DNA of 49,085 bases from contig CACOQC010000005.1 of assembly GCA_902629215.1 (NCBI GenBank), positions 1-49,085 of the forward strand. Direction: 5' to 3'. The notes beneath the pieces were generated by a model that was not told the DNA's origin, ran no database searches, and saw only the letters and a program-made list of their open reading frames with translations. Below, one piece after another: positions 14,453 through 22,843 of the stretch (position 1 is its first letter; each line of letters opens with the position of its first letter). Both the position numbers and the translations under genes were made by a program. The DNA comes from an uncultured Pelagibacteraceae bacterium. GTDB taxonomy: Bacteria > Pseudomonadota > Alphaproteobacteria > Pelagibacterales > Pelagibacteraceae.

Positions 14453-16606
14453 ATGAAGGTTTTTATAAAAAATTTAATTATAAAATTTTTTAAGATAATT
14501 ATTTTAATTAGTCTTATTTTGCCAAGTTCAATTATTTTGCCAAGTTCAATTACTTTTGCAGCTGTAAAAGGATTTGTTGACAGTAAACAGGTAAATCAAA
14601 GACGTCCAATGGGAGTAGCCTTTAATACAAGTGGAACTAAAATGTTTGTTGTTGGAACAGTTGAAAATAAAATTTTTGAGTTTGATTTGACCAATGGTTT
14701 TGATGTTTCAACAGCTACAAAAAATTCTAATGAGTGTGACTTTTCAAGCCAAGCTACTGATGTAGTAGACATCGATTTTAATTCAGATGGAACTAAATTA
14801 TTTCTTGCAGACCAAGACCAAACTGCTGATAATGATCACACGATAGAAGAGTTTAACTTAACTACTGCATATGATGTTTCATCTTGCGTGCATGTGAATG
14901 AACATTTTGCAGGTGATTTTGAATTAGTTGGTATCGCATTTAATACTAGTGGGACAAAATTATTTATTTTTGATGAAACAAGTAACAGTTTGATAAAACA
15001 ATATTCACTAAATAGTCCTTATAATCTATCAAACCCAACTCTTCAAAAACAATCAACTGGAACAAGTAGCAAAACCTTTGAAACTATTGAACCTCAACCA
15101 ACAGGATTTGCTTTTAGTTCTGATGGCTCTAAAATGTTCATAACTGGAAAAAATAAAGATAAAGTTCAAGAATTCAACTTAAGTACGCCATTTGATTTAT
15201 CGAGTGTCTCAAAGACGGGAGCTTATGATATTTCTGATGAAATAGATATTGTTAGCGGAATATCATTCAGTAATGATGGTCTTAAAATGTTTGTCATAGA
15301 CTCAAAGAATAATGATGCTAACAAAGATGTTAATGAATATGATTTAACTTGCGGTTTTGGAGTAGAGGATTGTATTGATCCAACTGCTAATAAAGATGAT
15401 GTTGCTTCTATCGAAACTCAGTCTGAAACTACCAAAAAAATTATTCAACATACAACATATCCAGTAATCAATCGTATGGAATGGTTAAGACGAAATAAAG
15501 GAAGAATTAATTTAACTAATCAAAACATTAAATTTCAATTCAATAATACAATTATGAATTCTTTATCGAAAACGTTAATTCCTCTTTATTTTTCCAATGA
15601 TGGTAATAATGAAAAGAATTTTCAAAATTCAAACTGGTCTTTTTGGAGCGAAGGAACCATCAGTATTGGAAGTACGGGTGATACTGGTCAATCTTCATCA
15701 AAAAGTATAAATACTTCAGCCATTACTCTTGGAGCTGATAAAAAAGGTGATGATAATATTATGAGAGGTATTGCTTTAAGATTTGGTACTGATGATGTTG
15801 ATGTTGGAGACCTTGGAAGTGCTTTAGATATGAGTTCATTTAGCTTAACCTTTTATGAAAGTAGACCAAAAGGAGAGCAAAGATTTACAGATCATTTAGT
15901 AGGTGTAAGTTTTTTAAATTCAAATTTAATTAATAATAGTGGCTCTATTTCAACAGATGGTGAAAGATATGGTGAACAATTATATGGATCTTTAAGTTTA
16001 AGAGATACATTTTCAAAAAATCAATTTAATTTTACTCCTAAATTAAAAATCAATTATGGCATAACACATTTAGGAGCATACACAGAAACTGGTGCTACAG
16101 GATTAAACTTAGAATATGATGATCAATACATTGGAAACTTTACTTCTTCTTTGGGAACAAGTTTAGATAACACTTATGATTTTAAAATGGGGTCTTTTAT
16201 TCCATATTTTGATTTTGAATATTATGCTGACATGAGTCCGTCCTCACAACAAAAATTTTCTTATGTCTCTAGTGGTGAAAGTTTTACTTTAAGAAATATA
16301 AATAATTCTACTCATAATATGATAGGTGGGATTGGATTTGATTTTATATCTGAAAATGGTTTAACCCTAATGACTAAATACACTAGAGATCAGTCCAAAA
16401 ATAATAAAAATGATAACTTTATTATTGCTTTAGATTACAGAGGTTCTCAAAGATCTTCTTATGCAATGTCCATTGAGGATACCTCGGCTAAGCTTTCACA
16501 TAATAAAGAATTAAATGGTTTCAAAATTAACATAGATAGTCACTATGATTTATTTGGCAATGAACCTGATTATGGGGTTTATTTAAAAATTTCGAATATA
16601 AATTAA
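14453..16606 (+). CDS. Propeller-plus-barrel outer-membrane protein (autotransporter-like)
   Basis: 717 residues. The signal peptide (about 1-37) contains a perfect doubling of ILPSSI. Five repeats follow at about 50-300, each with a core like GVAFNTSGTKMFVVG ... EFDLTTPFDVS, consistent with blades of a beta-propeller. The last ~250 residues show alternating amphipathic strands rich in Tyr, Phe and Gly and end in YGVYLKISNIN, as in autotransporter-type barrels. A passenger exposed on the cell surface and held by a C-terminal barrel is therefore likely. The ligand is unknown. It stands alone on the plus strand between the pilus operon and a minus-strand gene series. Confidence 0.75.
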   Translation: MKVFIKNLIIKFFKIIILISLILPSSIILPSSITFAAVKGFVDSKQVNQRRPMGVAFNTSGTKMFVVGTVENKIFEFDLTNGFDVSTATKNSNECDFSSQATDVVDIDFNSDGTKLFLADQDQTADNDHTIEEFNLTTAYDVSSCVHVNEHFAGDFELVGIAFNTSGTKLFIFDETSNSLIKQYSLNSPYNLSNPTLQKQSTGTSSKTFETIEPQPTGFAFSSDGSKMFITGKNKDKVQEFNLSTPFDLSSVSKTGAYDISDEIDIVSGISFSNDGLKMFVIDSKNNDANKDVNEYDLTCGFGVEDCIDPTANKDDVASIETQSETTKKIIQHTTYPVINRMEWLRRNKGRINLTNQNIKFQFNNTIMNSLSKTLIPLYFSNDGNNEKNFQNSNWSFWSEGTISIGSTGDTGQSSSKSINTSAITLGADKKGDDNIMRGIALRFGTDDVDVGDLGSALDMSSFSLTFYESRPKGEQRFTDHLVGVSFLNSNLINNSGSISTDGERYGEQLYGSLSLRDTFSKNQFNFTPKLKINYGITHLGAYTETGATGLNLEYDDQYIGNFTSSLGTSLDNTYDFKMGSFIPYFDFEYYADMSPSSQQKFSYVSSGESFTLRNINNSTHNMIGGIGFDFISENGLTLMTKYTRDQSKNNKNDNFIIALDYRGSQRSSYAMSIEDTSAKLSHNKELNGFKINIDSHYDLFGNEPDYGVYLKISNIN
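14516..14551 (+). repeat. 18-bp perfect tandem duplication inside a signal peptide
   Basis: The unit ATTTTGCCAAGTTCAATT occurs twice with no gap (14516-14533 and 14534-14551). It is in frame and encodes ILPSSI twice at residues 22-33 of the outer-membrane protein. This lengthens the hydrophobic and c-region part of the signal peptide by six residues. It is probably a slippage product. Confidence 0.9.
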
Positions 16607-16619
16607 AGTAAATTTTAGA

Positions 16620-16961
16620 TTAGAAAAAAATATAATAAATTACCCAAACAATTAAAGTATATTCAAAAAAAGATTTAGTTAATTGAAGATTTTTTTCACT
16701 AAATTTTGAGATTAAAAATTTACTTAAAAAATGAAAACCTATGTGAACAATTATTATTCCAGCTATAATTCCTATAATAGTGTATTGAATTGAAAAATTT
16801 TTATAACCAAAATAGCAAGCTGCAAGTAATGTTAGCCAAGAAACGTTAGAAATAAATACTTTAAATATTAGGCCTGCTTTTTTACTAAAGACAGATTGTG
16901 TTTTAATAATTGAATATGACCAAATAATACCAATTAAAAAAGTAGCATATTTTAATATCAT
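16620..16961 (-). CDS. Small multi-pass membrane protein, unknown function
   Basis: 113 residues with about four hydrophobic segments (about 3-15, 33-48, 57-80, 95-113) and short basic loops. It overlaps the end of the upstream gene by 4 bp (ATGA-type), so the two are likely translated together. The family is not recognised. It is the last gene of the long minus-strand series and lies 13 bp from the convergent outer-membrane protein gene. No terminator hairpin is evident. Confidence 0.65.
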   Translation of the reverse strand: MILKYATFLIGIIWSYSIIKTQSVFSKKAGLIFKVFISNVSWLTLLAACYFGYKNFSIQYTIIGIIAGIIIVHIGFHFLSKFLISKFSEKNLQLTKSFFEYTLIVWVIYYIFF

Positions 16962-17302
16962 TCAATAACCTCAAGCTCTTCAATGATACTAACAATTTTA
17001 TTACCCTTAAGAACTGCATTTACACGGGCACATTCATAATATGCAAATGAGGTTTCTTCTGCAATTTGTTTCATTTCTAAACATTTAGATCTACTCGCAG
17101 TGAACAAATGTTCTGTAAGTGATGGAGGGTCACCTAAATACATCATAAGACCAATTACTTCACCTTCTTTTTCAAAATCAGCTTTTTCTTCCAACTCGGC
17201 TACTCTATCTCCAACACCAATTTCAAAATTTTTAAATGCTACGTAACCTTTGTAAATTACAAAAACTAAAACTAAATAAAAAACTATCTTAATCTTGCTC
17301 AT
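16958..17302 (-). CDS. Membrane-anchored hypothetical protein
   Basis: 114 residues. One N-terminal hydrophobic helix (about 4-20) is followed by a short charged heptad-like stretch (VAELEEKADFEKE) and a compact domain with cysteines near 75 and 93. The soluble part should face the periplasm. It lies 9 bp downstream of msrB and overlaps the next gene by 4 bp, which suggests one transcript with msrB. The family is not recognised. Confidence 0.65.
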   Translation of the reverse strand: MSKIKIVFYLVLVFVIYKGYVAFKNFEIGVGDRVAELEEKADFEKEGEVIGLMMYLGDPPSLTEHLFTASRSKCLEMKQIAEETSFAYYECARVNAVLKGNKIVSIIEELEVIE

Positions 17303-17311
17303 TTTAAGAAA

Positions 17312-17683
17312 TTATTTTACTTCTTTAAAAACTAAACATACACCATTATTACAATATCTTTTTCCCGTAGGTTGTGGCCCATCGTCAAAAATGTGCCCAT
17401 GATGGGCGTTACAATTTTTACAATGATACTCTGTTCTAGCATAACCTAATAAATGATCTGTCTTAGTTTCAAAAACATTTGGTAGTGATTGATAAAATGA
17501 CGGCCAACCCGATCCACTTTCATATTTTGTTTTGGAGTCAAATAATTTTATATCACAATTAGCACAATGATAACTACCTTCTCTTTTTTCATTATTTAAC
17601 TCACTTGTGCCAGGTGGTTCAGTGCCATCTTCAAACATTACCAATTGTTGTTCGGCTGTAAGATTTGGATTTTTTTTATTCAT
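17312..17683 (-). CDS. msrB: Peptide methionine-R-sulfoxide reductase MsrB
   Basis: 123 residues, near the usual length of single-domain MsrB. It reduces the R form of methionine sulfoxide in proteins. Two zinc CxxC pairs are visible (CANC and CKNC), along with SGWPSFY, the HHGHIF block and the active-site RYCNNGVCLVF with the catalytic Cys. There is no signal peptide, so it is cytoplasmic. The stop of the upstream HDAC-like gene lies 4 bp before its start. No MsrA is seen nearby. Confidence 0.95.
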   Translation of the reverse strand: MNKKNPNLTAEQQLVMFEDGTEPPGTSELNNEKREGSYHCANCDIKLFDSKTKYESGSGWPSFYQSLPNVFETKTDHLLGYARTEYHCKNCNAHHGHIFDDGPQPTGKRYCNNGVCLVFKEVK

Positions 17684-17687
17684 TTGA

Positions 17688-18581
17688 TTATATTAATTTA
17701 GCACACGATTGATGTAAAAAAGAATGTAATTCAACTAATTTATTAAAGTCTTTATTGTATCCCCCACCTAAAACCCCACATAGAGGAACACCTTTAGAAA
17801 AAAAATTTTCTGTAACAATTTCATCTCTTTCCCTTATTCCTTCATCTGAAATCTTTAATTTACCAAGACGATCATTAAAATGAATGTCAACACCTGCAAT
17901 ATAAAAAACATAATCGAAATTTTCTTCATTTAATTGGTTTAAATAAAATTTAAGTAATTTGATATATTGTCCATCTTCCATATTATCATCAAGCTCTACG
18001 TCTAAATCACTGATAGATTTCTTGGCTGGATAATTTGATTTAGAATGCATACTAAAAGTAAATACATTTCTGTTATCTTTAAATATATCGGCACTGCCAT
18101 TTCCTTGATGAACATCTAAATCCACAATTAAAATTCTGCCAGCTAATCCTCGATCTAATAAATATTGAGCAGCTACAGCTACATCATTGAAAACACAATA
18201 ACCAGCACCGCCTTCAAAATTAGCATGATGACTTCCTCCTGCAGTATTACAGGCAACGCCATTTTTTATTGCAAGTTTTGATGCCAAAACTGTGCCACCT
18301 GTTGCTACTAGTGACCTTTGAACTACACTATCAACTAATGGGAAGCCAATTTTTTTAATTGTAATTTCATCTAAAGTTTTATTTTTAACATTTTTAATAT
18401 ATTGCTCTGAATGAGCCCTTTTTAAAGTTTCCTCAGAACAAGCAACAGGTTTATGAAATTTATTAACTATCTTATTCTTTATTAAGTAATTAGCTAGTTC
18501 ACCAAATTTATTTATTGGAAATTTATGGTCATCACCAATCTTTGCAAAATAATCCTCATGATTTACAACAGATAAATCCAT
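17688..18581 (-). CDS. Histone-deacetylase-family amidohydrolase
   Basis: 297 residues, ATG start. It is a zinc amidohydrolase of the HDAC / acetoin-utilisation / acetylpolyamine amidohydrolase superfamily. Active-site motifs seen are the paired His in GGSHHA (115-120), zinc ligands in DLDVHQGNGSAD (154-165) and the later Asp in AGVDIHFNDRLG. The short form with HKFPINKF near the start resembles class IV (HDAC11-like) members. Bacterial substrates are usually acetylated polyamines or small amides; the true substrate here is unknown. It sits in a tight series with a hydroxyacid dehydrogenase (2-bp gap) and msrB. Confidence 0.88.
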   Translation of the reverse strand: MDLSVVNHEDYFAKIGDDHKFPINKFGELANYLIKNKIVNKFHKPVACSEETLKRAHSEQYIKNVKNKTLDEITIKKIGFPLVDSVVQRSLVATGGTVLASKLAIKNGVACNTAGGSHHANFEGGAGYCVFNDVAVAAQYLLDRGLAGRILIVDLDVHQGNGSADIFKDNRNVFTFSMHSKSNYPAKKSISDLDVELDDNMEDGQYIKLLKFYLNQLNEENFDYVFYIAGVDIHFNDRLGKLKISDEGIRERDEIVTENFFSKGVPLCGVLGGGYNKDFNKLVELHSFLHQSCAKLI

Positions 18582-18583
18582 AC

Positions 18584-19534
18584 TTATTCAATAACACGAA
18601 TTGGTTTTCCATTAACACAGGCTTCCAGTGACTCGATCATTTGATTGTAAAAAATGTTGTAGTTTTCTGCAGTTACATAACCTATGTGAGGCATTAATAA
18701 TGCGTTGGGTAAAAATCTTAGCTTATTATTTTCTGGTAAAGGCTCTTTTTCATAAACATCAAGACCAGCGCCTGCAATTTCGTTAGTGGATAACGCAATT
18801 ATTAAATCATCTTCATTTACAATTGGCCCTCTTGAAGTGTTAATTAGAAAAGCTGTCTTTTTCATTTTATCTAGTTCTTTTAAAGTAATACAATCTTTAT
18901 ATCTTTCACCACCCTGAACATGAATTGATAAAAAGTCAGAATTTTTAATCAAATCGTCTTTACTACAGGGTAATACATCCAACTCCTTACATTTATCTAA
19001 ACTTAAATTCTCACTCCAAGCCATAACTTGCATGCCAAATGCTTTACCTATTTTAGCAACTTGTGATCCTACTCTGCCTAAACCAATTAACCCTAATATT
19101 TTTCCCTTAAGTTCAATACCTACTGTTGTTTGCCAATAACCTTGGTACATATTATCTATTTCTTCTTTAAAATTTCTCGCCAAGCCTAAAATCAAACCCC
19201 AAGTTAATTCAGGAGTTGGATTAATATTAATTTCGGTACCACTCACTATTATTTTTCTTTTTTTGGCTGCCTCTAAATCTATTGAGTTATTTCTTGTGCC
19301 ACTAGTAATTATAAATTTTAGTTTACTTAAGTTATCAATCAAATTTTTTGACATTGGAGTTCTCTCTCGCATTATTAACAATGCTTCAAAATCTGACAAT
19401 TGTTCAATAGCATCAGCCTCATCAGTAAAAGGTTCACTAAAAATCTTAATTTCATATTTGCCAGATAATTTTTCAATATCAACAAACTGTTGAGAAACAT
19501 TTTGATAATCATCTAAGATTGCAACTTTAAGCAT
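18584..19534 (-). CDS. D-2-hydroxyacid dehydrogenase (NAD-dependent)
   Basis: 316 residues. The Rossmann motif GLIGLGRVGSQVA is at about 147-159. INTSRGPIVNEDDL carries the substrate Arg, a Glu follows in the YEKEPLP block, and the catalytic His is in MPHIGYVT. The family covers phosphoglycerate, glyoxylate and formate dehydrogenases; the sequence is too generic to name the substrate. It overlaps the transporter gene by 8 bp. With the neighbouring exporter and D-amino-acid-oxidase-like protein, it may handle 2-oxo or D-amino acids (inference). Confidence 0.88.
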   Translation of the reverse strand: MLKVAILDDYQNVSQQFVDIEKLSGKYEIKIFSEPFTDEADAIEQLSDFEALLIMRERTPMSKNLIDNLSKLKFIITSGTRNNSIDLEAAKKRKIIVSGTEININPTPELTWGLILGLARNFKEEIDNMYQGYWQTTVGIELKGKILGLIGLGRVGSQVAKIGKAFGMQVMAWSENLSLDKCKELDVLPCSKDDLIKNSDFLSIHVQGGERYKDCITLKELDKMKKTAFLINTSRGPIVNEDDLIIALSTNEIAGAGLDVYEKEPLPENNKLRFLPNALLMPHIGYVTAENYNIFYNQMIESLEACVNGKPIRVIE

Positions 19535-20420
19535 TTTTAATTTCCTTATTTGATAAAAATAAACCTAATATAATTAAAATTGCTCCAATCAAATGAAAAA
19601 ATTGAAATATTTCATTATAAATTAATATAGCCATGATAGAGCTAAACAAAGGTATAAGAGATAATGAAATTCCTGCTCTATTTGCACCAATAATAGATAC
19701 AGCCCCTGCCCAACAATAATATGACCCAATGCTCGGAAAAAGGGCTAAGAATATTAAAGTATAAACTAAATTAGTATCAAACTTTATTACTTGTCCATTC
19801 GAGAGCTCATACAAAAATTGTGGAAAAACACTTATTAACCCAAACGTGCAAATAACATGAACCAAAGTTAATAATGGTAAAGAAAATTTCTTTTTCTTTA
19901 AAAGAGTTGAGTATATTCCCCAAGTAAGAACACCTCCTATCATTATTAAATCTCCCTTGTTAAAATTAAGTGAGAGTAAAATATCCAGTTTAAGTTTGGT
20001 AACAATTGCTAGAATTCCACCTACTGAAATAATAAGACCTAAAATTTGAAATTTATTAGTTTTTTCAATTTTGAATAAAAAACAAAGTAAAATTATTATA
20101 GCTGGGATAGCAGCATTAAAAAGAGATGCGTTAATTACCTGAGTATGAATTAAAGACAAGTATGTAAAAGAGTTAAATAGACCAACACTTGTTAATCCCA
20201 AAAAAAATAATAAAGGTAAATTATCTAGAATAGTATTTTTGTATTTAATAATTTCTTTATAAGTAAAAGGTAACAGTATAATCCAAACAAGTGACCAACG
20301 ATAAAATACTAAAGACAAAGGAGGAATTTCTGAAAAAAAAGCATACTTTCCTACCATAAAGTTACCAGCCCAAAATAAGGATGCACAAACCAGCATCACA
20401 TATGCTTTAATGTTTTGCAT
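19527..20420 (-). CDS. EamA/DMT-family transporter
   Basis: 297 residues with about ten hydrophobic helices in two EamA-like halves. The first half opens with SLFWAGNFMVGKYAF and the second with GGVLTWGIYSTLLKK. Members typically export amino acids or other small metabolites across the inner membrane. It overlaps the downstream hydroxyacid dehydrogenase gene by 8 bp and follows the oxidase gene by 3 bp, suggesting a three-gene metabolic unit. Substrate unknown. Confidence 0.88.
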   Translation of the reverse strand: MQNIKAYVMLVCASLFWAGNFMVGKYAFFSEIPPLSLVFYRWSLVWIILLPFTYKEIIKYKNTILDNLPLLFFLGLTSVGLFNSFTYLSLIHTQVINASLFNAAIPAIIILLCFLFKIEKTNKFQILGLIISVGGILAIVTKLKLDILLSLNFNKGDLIMIGGVLTWGIYSTLLKKKKFSLPLLTLVHVICTFGLISVFPQFLYELSNGQVIKFDTNLVYTLIFLALFPSIGSYYCWAGAVSIIGANRAGISLSLIPLFSSIMAILIYNEIFQFFHLIGAILIILGLFLSNKEIKNA

Positions 20421-20423
20421 GAA

Positions 20424-21665
20424 TTAATTAAATCTTATAGAGCTATAAGGATCTAAATTTAAATTGGTATTTTCTTTAGCTATCATTCCAGATACAATCT
20501 TGCCGGAAATTGGGCCTAATGTCCATCCTAAATGATGATGGCCAAAACAATAAAATACATTTTTGTAATTTTTAGACGGTCCCATTACAGGTAGAAAATC
20601 TGGTAAGGTGGGCCTAAAGCCTAACCATTCATCTTCATGTTCTGGAAGATCTCCCAACATATATTTTGCATTATTTATTAAATTTTTAATTCTAGATTTT
20701 GACAAAGGATTATCTAAACCACCAAACTCAACTGTGCCTACTACTCTTAACCCCTGTTCCATGGGCGTAATACCAAATCCTCTATTTGAAAAAATAACTG
20801 GTCTATTCAAAAGATGATCGCAATTTTTAAAATGAACATGATAACCTCTTTCTGTATCTAATGGTATTTTTTCATCTAAATTATCAGTAAGTTTTTTAGA
20901 AAAAGCACCACAAGCAATTACAATTTTATCAAACTTATATTTTTCATTGTCTGTAACAAAAATAGGTTTTTCATTTTCAAATTTAATATCATTAATATTT
21001 TTTTTCTCAAATTTTCCACCTTTTTTTAAAAATAATTCAAAAAACTTTAAAAGAATTTTTTTTGGATTCCTTGCGTGCCTTGCGTAAGGATAATAAACAC
21101 CTGCATGATAAAATGGTTTAATATTTGGTTCCAAATCATGAATCTCATCTTTAGAAACTAATTGTTGTTTAACACCAAGTTCATCTCTTACTCTAATTTC
21201 TAATTCTCTGCTCTTTAAATCTTTATCATTCCAAATATATAAAATACCTTTATTTTCAACTAACCCCTCTAATTCAATTTCATCAAACAATTCATCATAA
21301 GCAGGTAATGCTAAATCTAAAATTTGATGCATATTTTTTGCCGTATGCATCATTTTATTTTTAGTTGTATTAAAAATAAATTTAAAAAACCAAGGCAACA
21401 TTTTTGGCACGTAATTCCATTTTAGTGCCAAAGGCCCTGTTGAACTTAATAACATAGCAGGCACATCAGCAAGCACATCTGTTCTATTTAATGATAAAGA
21501 AGCATAAGGTGAAAAGTGACCGGCATTACCATAGGATGCTGCTGGACTTCCCGGTTCATCTCGGTCAAAAATTGTTACGTTGAAACCTTTTTTTTGAAGA
21601 AATAATGCGTTTGAAATTCCCTGAATACCAGCACCAACTATACCGATGTTCAATTTTTCACTCAT
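20424..21665 (-). CDS. FAD-dependent D-amino acid dehydrogenase-like oxidoreductase
   Basis: 413 residues from the ATG at 21665; a TTG five codons upstream is possible but unlikely. The N-terminal dinucleotide fold reads NIGIVGAGIQGISNALFLQK and the acidic end of the second strand is DRDEPG. A DadA-like GNAGHFSPY follows, and the C-terminal FAD block is FGHHHLGWTLGPISG. DadA enzymes oxidise D-amino acids to 2-oxo acids and ammonia at the membrane. A sarcosine- or glycine-oxidase-like role is the main alternative. It is the first gene of a unit with the EamA exporter and the hydroxyacid dehydrogenase. Confidence 0.85.
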   Translation of the reverse strand: MSEKLNIGIVGAGIQGISNALFLQKKGFNVTIFDRDEPGSPAASYGNAGHFSPYASLSLNRTDVLADVPAMLLSSTGPLALKWNYVPKMLPWFFKFIFNTTKNKMMHTAKNMHQILDLALPAYDELFDEIELEGLVENKGILYIWNDKDLKSRELEIRVRDELGVKQQLVSKDEIHDLEPNIKPFYHAGVYYPYARHARNPKKILLKFFELFLKKGGKFEKKNINDIKFENEKPIFVTDNEKYKFDKIVIACGAFSKKLTDNLDEKIPLDTERGYHVHFKNCDHLLNRPVIFSNRGFGITPMEQGLRVVGTVEFGGLDNPLSKSRIKNLINNAKYMLGDLPEHEDEWLGFRPTLPDFLPVMGPSKNYKNVFYCFGHHHLGWTLGPISGKIVSGMIAKENTNLNLDPYSSIRFN

Positions 21666-21715
21666 ATAAATTTTATACAATTTATTTTTAGATAAAGTTA
21701 AGCGACAAATTATAC

Positions 21716-22843
21716 TTAAGCAATCATTTGCTGATTATGAACTCTAGCACTCATAACTATTCCAAAACCAATCATTGTCGCAAGCATTGAGGATCCTCCA
21801 TAAGACATGATAGGCAGAGGTGATCCAACTATAGGTAGTAAACCCAAAACCATACTCATATTTATTGTAATAAATACAAAAATTGCAGCACCGAAACTAT
21901 AACAAAAGATCTTTGCAAAATAACTTCTGCAATTAGCACCTATTGCAACAATTCTATAAATAATAATTACATAAATAACTAAAAGAATAGCAGATCCGAC
22001 AAAACCAAATTCTTCAGAAAAAAGTGTAAAAATAAAGTCAGTGTGCTTTTCTGGTAAAAATTCTAAATAACTTTGTGTTCCCTTTAAAAATCCTTTACCA
22101 AATATTCCTCCAGAACCAACAGCAATTTTTGATTGAATTATTTGATATCCTGCTCCCAAAGGATCTCTATCTGGGTTTAAAAAAGTTAATACTCTTAACT
22201 TCTGATAGGGTTTTAAAAAAGCAATTATAAAGGGTAATGAAATTACAAAACCTAACATTGTATAAATAAAATATTTGTGATTGATGCCGGCAAACCACAA
22301 AACTGCTATACCGCTTATAGCAATTAAAACAGACGTACCTAAATCAGGTTGCACAATTACTAGACCCATTGGCAAGATAATAATAATCAAAGACGTTAGA
22401 ATTGTATAAATTGAGTTTACGTTTTCTAATTTCATTCTATGAAAATATTTTGCCAAACACAAAATGATTACAATTTTCATTAGTTCAGAAGGTTGAAGAT
22501 TAATAAAATAAAGATTAATCCATCTTTGTGATCCAGATGAGGTTATACCAAATAAATAAGTAGCAACCAATAAACCAATAACAGCTAAATAAGAAAGGTA
22601 ACCTATTGAAAACCAGTATTTAATATTGATAAATGACATTATTAACATCATAATCGTAAATACAACTAATTTTGTAAAATGACTTTTAGTATGAAATAGA
22701 ATTTCACCTCCATCAGTTGAATACATTGTTGCTAAACTTATAAAACCTAGCAATAAGATACAAATTAATAAAACATAATCATAATTTCTAAATTTTTGGA
22801 AAAAATTTAATCTATTTGTTGTTAATCTTGTATGTTGATACAT
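21716..22843 (-). CDS. rodA: Rod-shape peptidoglycan glycosyltransferase RodA
   Basis: 375 residues with about ten membrane segments, a SEDS-family polymerase that extends lateral-wall peptidoglycan with PBP2. It shows the family landmarks VQPDLGTSVLIA, then FLPEKHTDFIFT, and the C-terminal SYGGSSMLATMIGFGI. It starts immediately after the mrdA stop, as in most rod operons. The length is close to E. coli RodA (370). It is the last gene of the mre block. Confidence 0.95.
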   Translation of the reverse strand: MYQHTRLTTNRLNFFQKFRNYDYVLLICILLLGFISLATMYSTDGGEILFHTKSHFTKLVVFTIMMLIMSFINIKYWFSIGYLSYLAVIGLLVATYLFGITSSGSQRWINLYFINLQPSELMKIVIILCLAKYFHRMKLENVNSIYTILTSLIIIILPMGLVIVQPDLGTSVLIAISGIAVLWFAGINHKYFIYTMLGFVISLPFIIAFLKPYQKLRVLTFLNPDRDPLGAGYQIIQSKIAVGSGGIFGKGFLKGTQSYLEFLPEKHTDFIFTLFSEEFGFVGSAILLVIYVIIIYRIVAIGANCRSYFAKIFCYSFGAAIFVFITINMSMVLGLLPIVGSPLPIMSYGGSSMLATMIGFGIVMSARVHNQQMIA

